Positions 54,589-63,638 of a stretch of 64,000 nt of DNA are shown piece by piece. A program made the translations under genes and the position numbers. The stretch lies in assembly GCF_017254835.1 (NCBI RefSeq), contig NZ_JAFKCW010000005.1, positions 338,385 through 402,384 on the forward strand. The letters are read 5' to 3'. The notes below the pieces were generated by a model. The model worked only from the letters and a program-made list of their open reading frames with translations. It searched no databases and was not told where the DNA came from. This DNA comes from Algoriphagus aestuariicola (lineage in GTDB: Bacteria > Bacteroidota > Bacteroidia > Cytophagales > Cyclobacteriaceae). Every line of letters starts with the position of its first letter. The first letter of the stretch is position 1.

Positions 54589-55257
54589 ATGCGAATCCTG
54601 GTAGTAGAAGATGAGTCCGGAATTTCCAATTTTCTCAAGCAAGGCTTGGAGGAAGAATCCTTTGCAGTCGATGTTGCAGACAATGGAAAGGATGGGCTGA
54701 ATCTGGCACTTTCGGGAAATTACGACCTACTGCTATTGGATTGGATGCTTCCTGGAATAAGCGGGATAGAGCTGACACGACAGTTTCGTCGGGACTTTCC
54801 GCAGACTCCCATTATTTTTTTGACCGCAAAGGATACGCTTGATGAGACGGTTTTCGGGCTTCAGTCTGGAGCAAATGATTACATCAAAAAGCCTTTCCAT
54901 TTCGAGGAGCTTTTGGTGAGAATCCGGGTACAACTCAGGGGAAAAGAGGGGATCGAGGAGAAGCTTACCTTGGGGCCTATCAGTATTTTTCCCGACAGGC
55001 ATGTGGTGCTGAGGGAGGAAGAGGAGATTTCTCTTACGCAAAAGGAGTTTGCGCTGCTGGAATATCTAGTGCGGAACAAGAACAAAGTTTGCCGTCGAAC
55101 CCGGATTATCGAGAGCGTGTGGGATATCCACTTCGACTACAACACCGGCGTGATTGATGTCTTTATCAACTCTCTCCGCAAAAAACTACAGCTGAAGAAG
55201 GAGGAAGATTACATCCAGACGATTCGGGGAGTGGGCTATATGGCGAAGGAATTATGA
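54589..55257 (+). CDS. OmpR-family response regulator of metal-efflux system
   Basis: A 222-residue regulator: receiver domain with phosphoacceptor D51 (LLLLDWMLPG), conserved T79 (IIFLTA) and K101 (YIKKPF). A C-terminal winged helix (EISLTQKEFALLEYLVRNKN, RTRIIESVWDIHFD, IDVFINSLRKKL) follows. This type binds tandem half-sites with an 11-bp spacing. It is the first gene of regulator-kinase-czcA-adaptor, so it probably activates efflux when metal is sensed. Confidence 0.95.
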   Translation: MRILVVEDESGISNFLKQGLEEESFAVDVADNGKDGLNLALSGNYDLLLLDWMLPGISGIELTRQFRRDFPQTPIIFLTAKDTLDETVFGLQSGANDYIKKPFHFEELLVRIRVQLRGKEGIEEKLTLGPISIFPDRHVVLREEEEISLTQKEFALLEYLVRNKNKVCRRTRIIESVWDIHFDYNTGVIDVFINSLRKKLQLKKEEDYIQTIRGVGYMAKEL

Positions 55258-55300
55258 AATCGAGCAGATCTAAACTGATCCTAAGGGGTGATAGCGAATC

Positions 55301-56722
55301 ATGCGAGATTCCATGTGGCAAGAAAAAGCAAATCTCGACCACATGAAATTGGCTTACAAGGAGCGCATTGCCGGGCGGCTGACTCTGGTTACTTCCCTGA
55401 TCATCTTGGCGGTGTTTGGGATCATCTACTTGGTAGCCAATGTCACTGTGGTCAACAGCATAGACCGGGAACTTGGCTTGGAAACCGACAAGCACCGAAA
55501 CCAGATTTTTTTGGTAAACGGAGAAATTCGCTTCCTGCACAAGGATGAATGGCAGGAAATGGAACACAGCCAGATCCAGCTTAATCCCATCTTTATCGAG
55601 ATCGTTGACTTGGAGGGGAACTCCATGGACCGATCCCCTAACCTTCGTACAAATCACCTTAGTTTTTCACCAGAAAAGTCTGCCAGAAAAGAAGCTTGGA
55701 CGCTTAGAATTGGAGCCAGCGAGGTTCGGCAGATGCAGATCCCCCTGGTCAATGCGGGAAAGCATGAGGGCTACCTGCTGTTGGCGAAGTCCTTTGAAGA
55801 TTCGAGGGAACTGCTCGATAACCTTAGGAATGTCTTGCTCATTCTGTATCCAGGGGTGTTGCTTTCGCTCTTTTTGACCATGCGATACCTCGCGGGAAAA
55901 AGCATCGAGCCTATCCGCCAGATCATCAGCAAGACGAACCGAATCACCCAAAGCAATCTCAATGAGCGGGTTCCACTCGTTGAGCCAAATGATGAAATCG
56001 GACAGCTCACCCGCTCGATCAACGAGCTTTTGGAGCGTCTAGAAGCGTCCTTGAACCGTGAAAAACAATTTACGTCAGATGCGTCTCATGAGCTGCGAAC
56101 GCCGCTTTCGGTATTGCGCGGCACGCTAGAAGTGCTGATCCGCAAACCAAGAACTTCGGAGGAATATGTGGAAAAGATCAAATCGGCCTTCTCCAGCATC
56201 GACCGGATGTCTGCGACGATTGATCAGCTTTTGGCTTTGGCCAGGGAAGAGAAAGGCAAGTTCTCGGTGAAGGAAGAATTGGAGCTGATTACGTTTTTGG
56301 AGGAAATAACCGACCAGATCGCAAGTGAACAGAAGCGGGTGATCAGCTTTCAATGCGAGGCCAGTGCGCCGATTTTTGTCAAGGCCAACGAACAATCCCT
56401 GCAAATGATCCTGAGCAACCTGATTCAGAACGCTGTGAAATATTCCGGTACCGATCAGGAGATACAGGTAAAGACCGGAACTCACAATTCAATTCCGTAC
56501 ATCGAGATTTGCGATGCGGGCTCCGGGATTTCACCCGAGCATTTGGGAAAAATTTTTGATCCTTTTTTCAGGGAGAAAGACGCGATCAACCGATCTGTCC
56601 CCGGCACTGGCTTAGGCTTGGCCATCGTAAAAAAGCTGGCACTGGAGTCGGGAATCAGGATTAAGGTAGCCAGCGAAAAAGGCAAGGGCAGCACGTTTCG
56701 TCTAGAATTGCCCGATTCTTAA
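55301..56722 (+). CDS. sensor histidine kinase of metal-efflux system
   Basis: A 473-residue kinase with two membrane helices (about 26-50 and 177-195) around a periplasmic sensor domain of about 125 residues. A HAMP domain (about 200-250, KSIEPIRQIISKTNRITQ) follows, then the H-box FTSDASHELRTPLSVLRG (H263), N-box NLIQNAVKY, G1 DAGSGISPEHLGKIF, and G2 GTGLGLAIVKKLA. Alternative ATG at 55343 would shorten the N-terminal tail. Its stop codon overlaps the first regulator half-site before czcA. Confidence 0.93.
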   Translation: MRDSMWQEKANLDHMKLAYKERIAGRLTLVTSLIILAVFGIIYLVANVTVVNSIDRELGLETDKHRNQIFLVNGEIRFLHKDEWQEMEHSQIQLNPIFIEIVDLEGNSMDRSPNLRTNHLSFSPEKSARKEAWTLRIGASEVRQMQIPLVNAGKHEGYLLLAKSFEDSRELLDNLRNVLLILYPGVLLSLFLTMRYLAGKSIEPIRQIISKTNRITQSNLNERVPLVEPNDEIGQLTRSINELLERLEASLNREKQFTSDASHELRTPLSVLRGTLEVLIRKPRTSEEYVEKIKSAFSSIDRMSATIDQLLALAREEKGKFSVKEELELITFLEEITDQIASEQKRVISFQCEASAPIFVKANEQSLQMILSNLIQNAVKYSGTDQEIQVKTGTHNSIPYIEICDAGSGISPEHLGKIFDPFFREKDAINRSVPGTGLGLAIVKKLALESGIRIKVASEKGKGSTFRLELPDS

Positions 56723-56756
56723 GCAAATCTTAAGAATAGCCTAAGACTGGCCTAAG
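56719..56756 (+). promoter_or_regulatory. four 11-bp-spaced TTAAG/CTAAG repeats upstream of czcA
   Basis: TTAAG at 56719 and 56730 and CTAAG at 56741 and 56752 start exactly 11 bp apart. The first overlaps the kinase TAA stop; the last ends 38 bp before the czcA ATG. This is the array expected for cooperative binding of an OmpR-type regulator. Confidence 0.8.
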
Positions 56757-56794
56757 GTCCAAGCACGACCTTCGTTCGAAAATTTGGCCGGTAC

Positions 56795-59700
56795 ATGCTA
56801 GATCGCATCATTCAGTGGAGTATAGGGCATAAGCTCATCATTTTCATTTTTATCGCCGTTTGGATAGGATTTGGGATTTATTCCCTTTCGCATCTCCCGA
56901 TCGGCGCAGTTCCCGACGTGACCAACAACCAGGTCCAAGTCATCACAACGTCCCGAAATCTCGCCACGGAAGACGTGGAGAAGTATCTGACCTATCCAGT
57001 AGAGCTGGAAATGGCCAACCTTCCCGGAGTAAAGGAGATTCGCTCCGTTTCCAAGTTCGGTTTGTCGGTGGTGACTATCGTTTTTGAGGAAGAGATGGGA
57101 ACCTACCTTCCGCGCCAGCTTATTTCGGAGCGCTTAATCATGGCGCAGGAGCGGATTCCAGAAGGCTTTGGCACTCCTTTCATGGGACCTATCTCTACTG
57201 GCTTGGGTGAGATTTACCAATACATCATCGATGTAAAGCCTGGCTACGAAGGGAAGTACTCGACCACGGATCTGCGCACTATTCAGGATTGGGTGGTGAG
57301 GCGTCAGCTGGCCGGCATATCTGGTGTAGTTGAGATCAATACTTGGGGTGGCTATCTCAAAGAATATGAGGTGGCGATTAATCCCGACCGCCTGAAGGCT
57401 ATGAATATCAACCTTGCGACGGTCTACGAAGTGCTGAGCAAGAACAACTCAATCGCGGGTGGTAGCTATATCGAAAAGACCAACGAAAGCTTTTTCATCC
57501 GTGGAGAGGGACTAGTAAGTAATCTTGAAGACATCGGAAATATAGTAGTTGACCTGCGAAATGGAGCTCCAGTGTTTATTCGGGATTTTGCCGAAGTGCG
57601 ATTTGGACATGCGAATCGATTCGGCGCAATCACTGCGAATGGAGAAGGGGAAAAGGTGCTAGGCCAAGTCATGATGCTCAAAGGTGCGGATGGCAAAAGA
57701 ACCATCGACCGAGTCAAAGAGCGCATCGCCGAGATGGAGAATACCCTTCCAGAAGGCGTCGTGATCAACGGCTTTCTGGATCGCTCTGATCTGATCGCGC
57801 GAACAACCTTTACCATTGCCGAAAACCTAATCCTCGGCTGTCTCATCGTAGTGTTCGTGGTGGTGTTGCTCTTGGGCAATTTCCGTTCTGGGCTGGTTGT
57901 CGCTTCGGTTATTCCATTGAGTTTGCTGTTTGCGTTGGCGATGATGTACATCTTCGGTGTCGATGCCAATCTGATGAGTTTGGGAGCGATTGATTTCGGG
58001 ATCATCATCGATGGCGCCGTGATTATCGTGGAGTACATCGCGTTCCGATTTACCAAATCCTCTGCTCTTTTTGCCGGGCTTTCACGAAAGGAAAAACAAG
58101 GGGAGAAGGACAAGATCGCACTAGAAGGAGCCACCAAGATGATGCACTCTGCCGTGTTTGGGCAGATCATTATCATCATCGTGTTTATCCCGATTCTTTC
58201 ACTTTCCGGTGTGGAGGGCAAGATGTTCCGTCCAATGGCCGAGGTGTTCAGCTTTGCTCTGATCGGTGCCATGATTTTGGGATTGACTTACGTGCCTGTA
58301 GTTTCCTCGCTTTTCCTAAAGTCTGAAGCTCCGGGGCCGAAAAACGTCTCTGTAAGGCTAATCGGATTTCTCAACAAGATCTACGAACCTACCATCAATT
58401 GGGCTTTGAAGCATTCAAAAGCCGTTTTGGGCGGAGCGGCTGCGATCCTTGTAGGGACTTTTCTCCTTTTCTCCACTATGGGTTCTGAGTTTGTGCCGAC
58501 GCTTGACGAAGGGGATTTTGTGATCCAGCCAGTCTTGAAAACCGGGACGACGCTGACTAACACCGTGGAAACCATCACCAAGATGGAGAAGATCCTTTTG
58601 AAATTCCCTGAGGTGAAGCAAGTCGTGACCCGAATTGGCGCGGCGGAGATTCCCACCGATCCTATGTCCATGGAGGAAAGTGACGTGATCGTGACATTGC
58701 ATCCACCATCTGAATGGACTACCGTGGAGACTAAGGATGAATTGGCAGAAAAGTTCAAGGTGGCGCTGGAGGCAATTCCCGGCTTGGACTACGAGTTTAC
58801 CCAACCGATCGAGATGCGTTTCAACGAGCTGATCACTGGCGTGAGGGCTGATTTGGCGATCAAAGTTTTCGGCGAGGATCTCGACGTGCTGTTGAAGACC
58901 GCGCAGGAAATAGAAGCGGCAATTCAAGGAGTTGAAGGCGCAGCTGATATTATCCTGGAAAAAGTAGACGGACTTCCACAAATGAAGATTGACTACGATA
59001 GAGCCAAAATCGCAAAATTCGGCTTGAACGTTGAAGACCTGAATCAGGTCGTGACTTTGGGTTTCGCAGGTATGAGTACCGGGACTATTTTCGAAGGCGA
59101 GAAACAATTTGACTTGGTTGTTCGGTTTGCGGAGCCTTTCCGCAAGGACATATCCCATCTCGAAAATGCGGCTATTCAGCTTCCGGGAGGCGGAAGCGTT
59201 CCGCTGCGTGAACTAGCAAAAATCACCTACACCAAAGGACCCGCGAAGATCTCCAGAGACAACACGCAGCGTCGAGTCGTGATCGGTGTCAACGTGCGAA
59301 ACCGTGACTTGCAGTCCGTGGTGGATGACATCCAAGGAATTGTTGCCAAAATCGACATTCCGGAAGGCTACCGTGTAGACTATGGCGGACAGTTCGAGAA
59401 CCTTCAGCAAGCCCGATCCAGATTGCTCATCGCAGTGCCGGTCGCGCTGATTCTCATCTTTATCTTATTGTATTTCGCATTTTCCTCGACTCGCGACGCT
59501 TTCATGATTTACACCGCCATTCCATTTTCGGCGATTGGTGGAGTGCTGCTGCTGTGGATTCGGGATATGCCCTTCAGTATTTCCGCAGGTGTGGGATTCA
59601 TTGCCCTTTTTGGTATTGCGGTACTCAATGGCATTGTGATGATAGAACATTTCAAATCCATGAAAAACAAATACACCTCTATCCGTGAGTTGGTCATCGT

Positions 59701-61117
59701 GGGGGCCAAAGAGCGTCTCAGGCCGGTACTGCTCACTGCCTCGGCTGCTGCTTTGGGCTTTTTGCCTATGGCTGTGTCAGGCTCGGCCGGAGCAGAAGTT
59801 CAGCGTCCTTTGGCGACTGTCGTCGTCGGAGGTTTGATTTCAGCGACCCTTTTGACTCTGGTGGTCCTTCCGGTCTTGTATGTGCTTTTCAATTCTGGAG
59901 AAAAGGGGAACAATAAGTTTCCAAAATCGGCAGCAGTTATTTTGGTGTTGATGACCGTACTCAGCCTTCCGGCTTTTTCCCAAGATGACATACAAAAGCT
60001 AAGTTTGCCTCAGGCGCTGGAAATAGCCCAGGAGCAAAATATCAGCATCAAAGCCGCACAAAAAAGCCTGGAAACGGCCACTGCGATGAGCCGCTCGGGT
60101 TGGAACATCGACAAGACCGAGGTTTATTACGGAATAGACAAAAACGACATTGCGGAAAACGGCATTTACAACCGAGTTTGGGGAGTGAGGCAGCGATTTG
60201 ATTTTCCCTCGCTCTATTCTGCGCAAAAGGACGTGCTTCAGGCTGGAGAACTTCAAAGTTCCGCTCAGTTGGAGCTTGCAACAAGGACGCTAAACAAAGA
60301 AGTAAGCCAAACCTTTGTCAAGGCACTTTATTGGGACAATCTGGAGAAAAACTATAGTTACCTCGATAGCCTTTACGGGGAGTTTGTCCGTGCATCTACG
60401 CGAAGAATGGAAACCGGAGAGTCCAATCTTTTGGAAAAACTCACCGCTGATAGCAAGAGAAAGGAGATCAGCCTGAAGATGGCAGAAGCGTCGAGAAACT
60501 ACCAAATCTCTATGGATCGACTCAAACAGCTGTTGAATATCGAGGGAGAGCTGGAGTTGAGTACCGAGGAAATTTCTTTTGAAAGTCAAGTAGATCTGGA
60601 AAGCCACCCCGGACTGCTGCTCTATGAGTCGGAATTCCAAAAGGTGGAAAGCCAAACCAAGGTGGATCGCCGCGCGATGCTGCCAGACGTCAACGTGGAT
60701 CTTTTCCGAGGTACCAACCCTGGACAGGATGCAAAGGTCTATCCGGGATTCCAGGCTGGTATCGGGGTTCCGCTGTTTTTTGGCTCCCAGTCGGCGAAAG
60801 TCAAAGCTGGCAAGATCCAACAGGAGCAGATCCTACTCCAGTCCGAAGCCTATAAGCAGCAACTCCAAACCAACTATGCCAAGATTCAAAGCGTCTTAGC
60901 TCAGGATCGGGAAGTGATCGAATACTACGAATCCGAAGGGGAGGAGCTGGCTAAACTGATGCGGGAGCAGGCGATCCGCTCTTTTGCGGAAGGCGATATT
61001 GATTTTCTCCAATACGTCCAACTTATCGAAAACTCCAGAAATATCACCCTGCACTACTTGCAGACCAAGCTGGACTACCAACTCAATCAATTAGAACTTA
61101 TTTATCTGAACAACTGA
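56795..61117 (+). CDS. czcA: CzcA-family heavy-metal RND pump fused to a TolC-like outer-membrane protein
   Basis: A 1440-residue fusion. Residues 1-1040 are a twelve-helix RND metal pump. The helix-4 motif DFGIIIDGAVIIVE (400-413) has the DFG..D..E of Co/Zn/Cd-type exporters rather than the Cu/Ag motif. After the last helix (VVLPVLYVLF) comes KFPKSAAVILVLMTVLSLP AFSQ (about 1044-1064), which has the form of a signal peptide. A TolC-like domain of about 375 residues follows (LSLPQALEIAQEQNISIKAA; GEVNLL-like METGESNLLEKL). Permease-OMP fusions of this kind are known in Bacteroidota. It is preceded by the regulator array and followed by the adaptor in a TGATG overlap. Confidence 0.92.
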   Translation: MLDRIIQWSIGHKLIIFIFIAVWIGFGIYSLSHLPIGAVPDVTNNQVQVITTSRNLATEDVEKYLTYPVELEMANLPGVKEIRSVSKFGLSVVTIVFEEEMGTYLPRQLISERLIMAQERIPEGFGTPFMGPISTGLGEIYQYIIDVKPGYEGKYSTTDLRTIQDWVVRRQLAGISGVVEINTWGGYLKEYEVAINPDRLKAMNINLATVYEVLSKNNSIAGGSYIEKTNESFFIRGEGLVSNLEDIGNIVVDLRNGAPVFIRDFAEVRFGHANRFGAITANGEGEKVLGQVMMLKGADGKRTIDRVKERIAEMENTLPEGVVINGFLDRSDLIARTTFTIAENLILGCLIVVFVVVLLLGNFRSGLVVASVIPLSLLFALAMMYIFGVDANLMSLGAIDFGIIIDGAVIIVEYIAFRFTKSSALFAGLSRKEKQGEKDKIALEGATKMMHSAVFGQIIIIIVFIPILSLSGVEGKMFRPMAEVFSFALIGAMILGLTYVPVVSSLFLKSEAPGPKNVSVRLIGFLNKIYEPTINWALKHSKAVLGGAAAILVGTFLLFSTMGSEFVPTLDEGDFVIQPVLKTGTTLTNTVETITKMEKILLKFPEVKQVVTRIGAAEIPTDPMSMEESDVIVTLHPPSEWTTVETKDELAEKFKVALEAIPGLDYEFTQPIEMRFNELITGVRADLAIKVFGEDLDVLLKTAQEIEAAIQGVEGAADIILEKVDGLPQMKIDYDRAKIAKFGLNVEDLNQVVTLGFAGMSTGTIFEGEKQFDLVVRFAEPFRKDISHLENAAIQLPGGGSVPLRELAKITYTKGPAKISRDNTQRRVVIGVNVRNRDLQSVVDDIQGIVAKIDIPEGYRVDYGGQFENLQQARSRLLIAVPVALILIFILLYFAFSSTRDAFMIYTAIPFSAIGGVLLLWIRDMPFSISAGVGFIALFGIAVLNGIVMIEHFKSMKNKYTSIRELVIVGAKERLRPVLLTASAAALGFLPMAVSGSAGAEVQRPLATVVVGGLISATLLTLVVLPVLYVLFNSGEKGNNKFPKSAAVILVLMTVLSLPAFSQDDIQKLSLPQALEIAQEQNISIKAAQKSLETATAMSRSGWNIDKTEVYYGIDKNDIAENGIYNRVWGVRQRFDFPSLYSAQKDVLQAGELQSSAQLELATRTLNKEVSQTFVKALYWDNLEKNYSYLDSLYGEFVRASTRRMETGESNLLEKLTADSKRKEISLKMAEASRNYQISMDRLKQLLNIEGELELSTEEISFESQVDLESHPGLLLYESEFQKVESQTKVDRRAMLPDVNVDLFRGTNPGQDAKVYPGFQAGIGVPLFFGSQSAKVKAGKIQQEQILLQSEAYKQQLQTNYAKIQSVLAQDREVIEYYESEGEELAKLMREQAIRSFAEGDIDFLQYVQLIENSRNITLHYLQTKLDYQLNQLELIYLNN

Positions 61118-62274
61118 TGAAATCTATTCAGTCCAAGTATATCTTAATCGGTGCCTTTGCTGTTTTGACCGGGGCATTTTCCGGCTGTGGCAAAGACGCA
61201 AACACTGCTGCCGAAAGCATTGAAGTAGCGAAAGCGCCCGAGGGCTCTACGGAGATTTTTCTCACTGCAGAGCAGTTTAGTACCATGGAGATGGAGTGGG
61301 GGAATCCCACACAAGGGGACTTTTCCAATGAAATCAGCGTGCAGGGCACCGTGGGCATTCCAGTAGAGGGCATGCAGGAAATTTCCGCCTATTTCGGAGG
61401 CTATGTGAGTGGGCTGAAGCTGCTGGAAGGCCAAGCCGTGCGAAAAGGCCAGGTGCTTTTCTATCTCGAAAACCCGGATTTTATCCGATTGCAACAAGAC
61501 TATCTCGAGACCAGCAGCCAGTTGGCTTATTTAAAAGCCGAATTTGAAAGACACCGAACTCTCTACGGGGAGCAGATTTCTGCGCAAAAGAATTACCTGA
61601 AGGCTGAAGCAGACTATCAGGGCGCACTTGCGAAAAGCCAAAGTTTAAAAAAGCAGCTCAGCTTGATCAACATCAACGCCGACCAACTCACGCCTGAGAC
61701 GATCCGGGCCAAGGTTCCGGTTAGCTCTCCAATCAATGGTTTCGTGGAAGATGTGCATGTGGTTCCGGGAGCTTTTCTCCCAGCTTCAGGCAAGGCAGTG
61801 ACCTTGCTAAACAAGGATCATCTGCACATCGAATTGTTTTTGTTTGAAAAGGACGCTCCAAGAGTTCATCCTGGACAGAAAGTGGAAGTTTCCCTGCCGG
61901 ATTCCCCTGACAAAGATTTGATTGCCCAGATCTACGTCGTCGGGCAGTCCATCAACGAGGAACGGCAGATCAATGTACATGCGCACTTGGTCAATGAGGA
62001 AGAAGAGAAAAGTCTGATTCCGGGCACCTTCGTGCAGGCAATGGTGCAATTGGATCCCCAGCAGTCTTGGGCTCTGCCAGAAAATGCGTTGGTAGAAGTT
62101 GATGGAGATTATTTTATCCTAGTTCAGAAAGAGAAAATGGCTCAAGGCTTTAAGTTGGAAAAAGTCAAGGTAACCCCCGGAGCCAAGAGTCATGGTAAGA
62201 CTGCGATCCAGCCTGTGAAAGGAGTCGATGAATCGACGGTCGTGTTGGTAAAGGGAGGGTTTAATTTGCTTTAA
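61117..62274 (+). CDS. RND metal-efflux periplasmic adaptor (CzcB-like), lipoprotein
   Basis: A 385-residue adaptor: lipobox AFSGC (Cys about residue 23), lipoyl half-motif GYVSGLKLLEGQAVRKGQVL, coiled coil (QDYLETSSQLAYLKAEFERH), second half-motif KVPVSSPINGFVEDVHVVPGA, barrel and C-terminal domain. Start overlaps the czcA stop as TGATG, so it is coupled. Probable direct metal chaperone/linker of the complex. IS3-type element lies 100 bp downstream. Confidence 0.92.
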   Translation: MKSIQSKYILIGAFAVLTGAFSGCGKDANTAAESIEVAKAPEGSTEIFLTAEQFSTMEMEWGNPTQGDFSNEISVQGTVGIPVEGMQEISAYFGGYVSGLKLLEGQAVRKGQVLFYLENPDFIRLQQDYLETSSQLAYLKAEFERHRTLYGEQISAQKNYLKAEADYQGALAKSQSLKKQLSLININADQLTPETIRAKVPVSSPINGFVEDVHVVPGAFLPASGKAVTLLNKDHLHIELFLFEKDAPRVHPGQKVEVSLPDSPDKDLIAQIYVVGQSINEERQINVHAHLVNEEEEKSLIPGTFVQAMVQLDPQQSWALPENALVEVDGDYFILVQKEKMAQGFKLEKVKVTPGAKSHGKTAIQPVKGVDESTVVLVKGGFNLL

Positions 62275-62280
62275 AAAAAG

Positions 62281-62372
62281 TGTTCAGTGTTCAGTCTCAG
62301 TTTGCAGTGGCGGCATTCAGTACTCGGTGTTCAGTCGCAGTAGGCAAGTGTTCAATGTTTAGTCAAAGCCAG
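62281..62372. repeat. clustered TGTTCAGT-type degenerate repeats
   Basis: The motif GTGTTCAGT and variants recur at about 62280, 62287, 62328 and 62349 in the gap between the adaptor gene and the IS. It is low-complexity sequence of the kind common in Bacteroidota intergenic regions. Confidence 0.4.
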
Positions 62373-62430
62373 CTACTGGACCTGCTACATTTGATTGGAC
62401 AGTAAGTTAAGCCCCCTTAACTTAGAACCG

Positions 62431-62748
62431 ATGAAAAAAAGAGAACGAAGATCCTTTGACAAGGACTTCAAATTGATGGTGGTGGAACTCCACAAGAGTG
62501 GTAAATCCTCCAATGAAATCAGCCGTGAGCTGGGTATTCCTTCCGATATGGTACGGCGCTGGAGTCGGGAATTTGCATTCAGTGGCGATACCAGTTTCGC
62601 TGGAAGCGGAAAGCAAATAATGACTGCTGAACAAAAGGAAATCGCCCAATTGAAGAAAGCCCTGAAGGAAGCAGAAATCGAAAGGGACATTCTAAAAAAG
62701 GCCGTCAGCATCTTCTCCAAGAGCGACCACAAATATTCCGGTTCATGA
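62431..62748 (+). CDS. IS3 transposase OrfA (helix-turn-helix subunit)
   Basis: A 105-residue protein. The N-terminal HTH reads SFDKDFKLMVVELHKSGKS with SNEISRELGIPSDMVRRWSR. A C-terminal leucine-zipper-like coiled coil (AQLKKALKEAEIERDILKKA) mediates multimerisation with OrfB. Start at 62431 follows the leader hairpin by 6 bp. Stop overlaps the orfB ATG (ATGA), coupling rather than the -1 frameshift used by many IS3 members. Confidence 0.92.
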   Translation: MKKRERRSFDKDFKLMVVELHKSGKSSNEISRELGIPSDMVRRWSREFAFSGDTSFAGSGKQIMTAEQKEIAQLKKALKEAEIERDILKKAVSIFSKSDHKYSGS

Positions 62749-63608
62749 AAGACCACCAACAGGTATTTGCAGTCGAGAAGATGTGCCGGGTCTTTCAGGT
62801 TTCTAGAAGTGGTTATTACCATTGGCTGAACAGAAAACCCTCCGAAAGAGAATTGAAAAACCAAGAATTGCGCACCAACATTCTGGAAGTACACAGACTG
62901 ACAAAGTTTCGTCTGGGGAGTCCCAAGATTAAAAAAGAACTCGAGGACAGGGGATTTTATATCTCTCGCCCCAGAGTCGCCAGATTGATGAAGGAGCTGA
63001 ATATCAGGAGCATCGTCCAAAAGAAATTCAAAGTGGTTACTACTGATTCCAATCATGGGCATGCCATCTCTCCCAATCTGTTGGACAGGGATTTTACAGC
63101 CCCTAGACCTGGCCAGAAGTGGGTGTCTGACATTACCTATGTGAGAACCAACCAGGGCTGGCTCTACTTGACTATTGTTATGGATCTGTATGACAGAAAG
63201 ATCATCGGATGGTCGATGAGCAGAACCATGGAAGCTCACAGAACGGTGGTAGCAGCTTTTAAAATGGCTATTCAAAACCGACCGGTCAACCCGGAAGAAT
63301 TGATTTTTCATTCAGATCGTGGCGTCCAATATGCCTGCGGGGAATTCCGGAAATTGCTCAAAGCCTATCGAATAGTTCAAAGCATGAGCAGAAAAGGAAA
63401 CTGTTGGGACAATGCCGTAGCGGAAAACTTCTTCAAAATCCTCAAATCAGAATTGATCTACCAGATCCCGAATCTGCAGTACGACCAAGCTCGAATAGAG
63501 ATCTTCGAATTCATCGAAATCTGGTACAACAAAAAGAGAAAACATTCCTATCTGGACTACCTCACACCCGAACAATTCGAAAAATCAAACCAATCCAAAG
63601 CAGCTTAA
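62745..63608 (+). CDS. IS3 transposase OrfB (DDE integrase)
   Basis: A 287-residue catalytic subunit. N-terminal HTH_21 region (about 40-85), then the rve integrase core with the DDE triad: D129 (WVSDITYV), D191 (HSDRGVQYA) and E227 (NAVAENFF), separated by 35 residues between the second D and E, as in IS3. The last domain includes YNKKRKHSYLDYLTPEQFE. All catalytic residues intact, so the element may be active. Confidence 0.95.
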   Translation: MKDHQQVFAVEKMCRVFQVSRSGYYHWLNRKPSERELKNQELRTNILEVHRLTKFRLGSPKIKKELEDRGFYISRPRVARLMKELNIRSIVQKKFKVVTTDSNHGHAISPNLLDRDFTAPRPGQKWVSDITYVRTNQGWLYLTIVMDLYDRKIIGWSMSRTMEAHRTVVAAFKMAIQNRPVNPEELIFHSDRGVQYACGEFRKLLKAYRIVQSMSRKGNCWDNAVAENFFKILKSELIYQIPNLQYDQARIEIFEFIEIWYNKKRKHSYLDYLTPEQFEKSNQSKAA

Positions 63609-63638
63609 CCTATTGTCCAGTTTTTTGTAGCAAATCCA

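Larger units (their letters stand above)
62377..63638 (+). mobile_element. IS3-family insertion sequence, complete-looking
   Basis: About 1.26 kb, bounded by imperfect 36-bp inverted repeats (62377-62412 and 63603-63638; 27 of 36 positions match), with TGGA..TCCA ends. Contains orfA and orfB in an ATGA overlap and a 9-bp perfect hairpin (TAAGTTAAG-CCCC-CTTAACTTA, 62403-62424) just before orfA. No clear target-site duplication: flanks are GCTAC and CTGCG, so the exact ends may be shifted or the insertion old. Confidence 0.85.
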
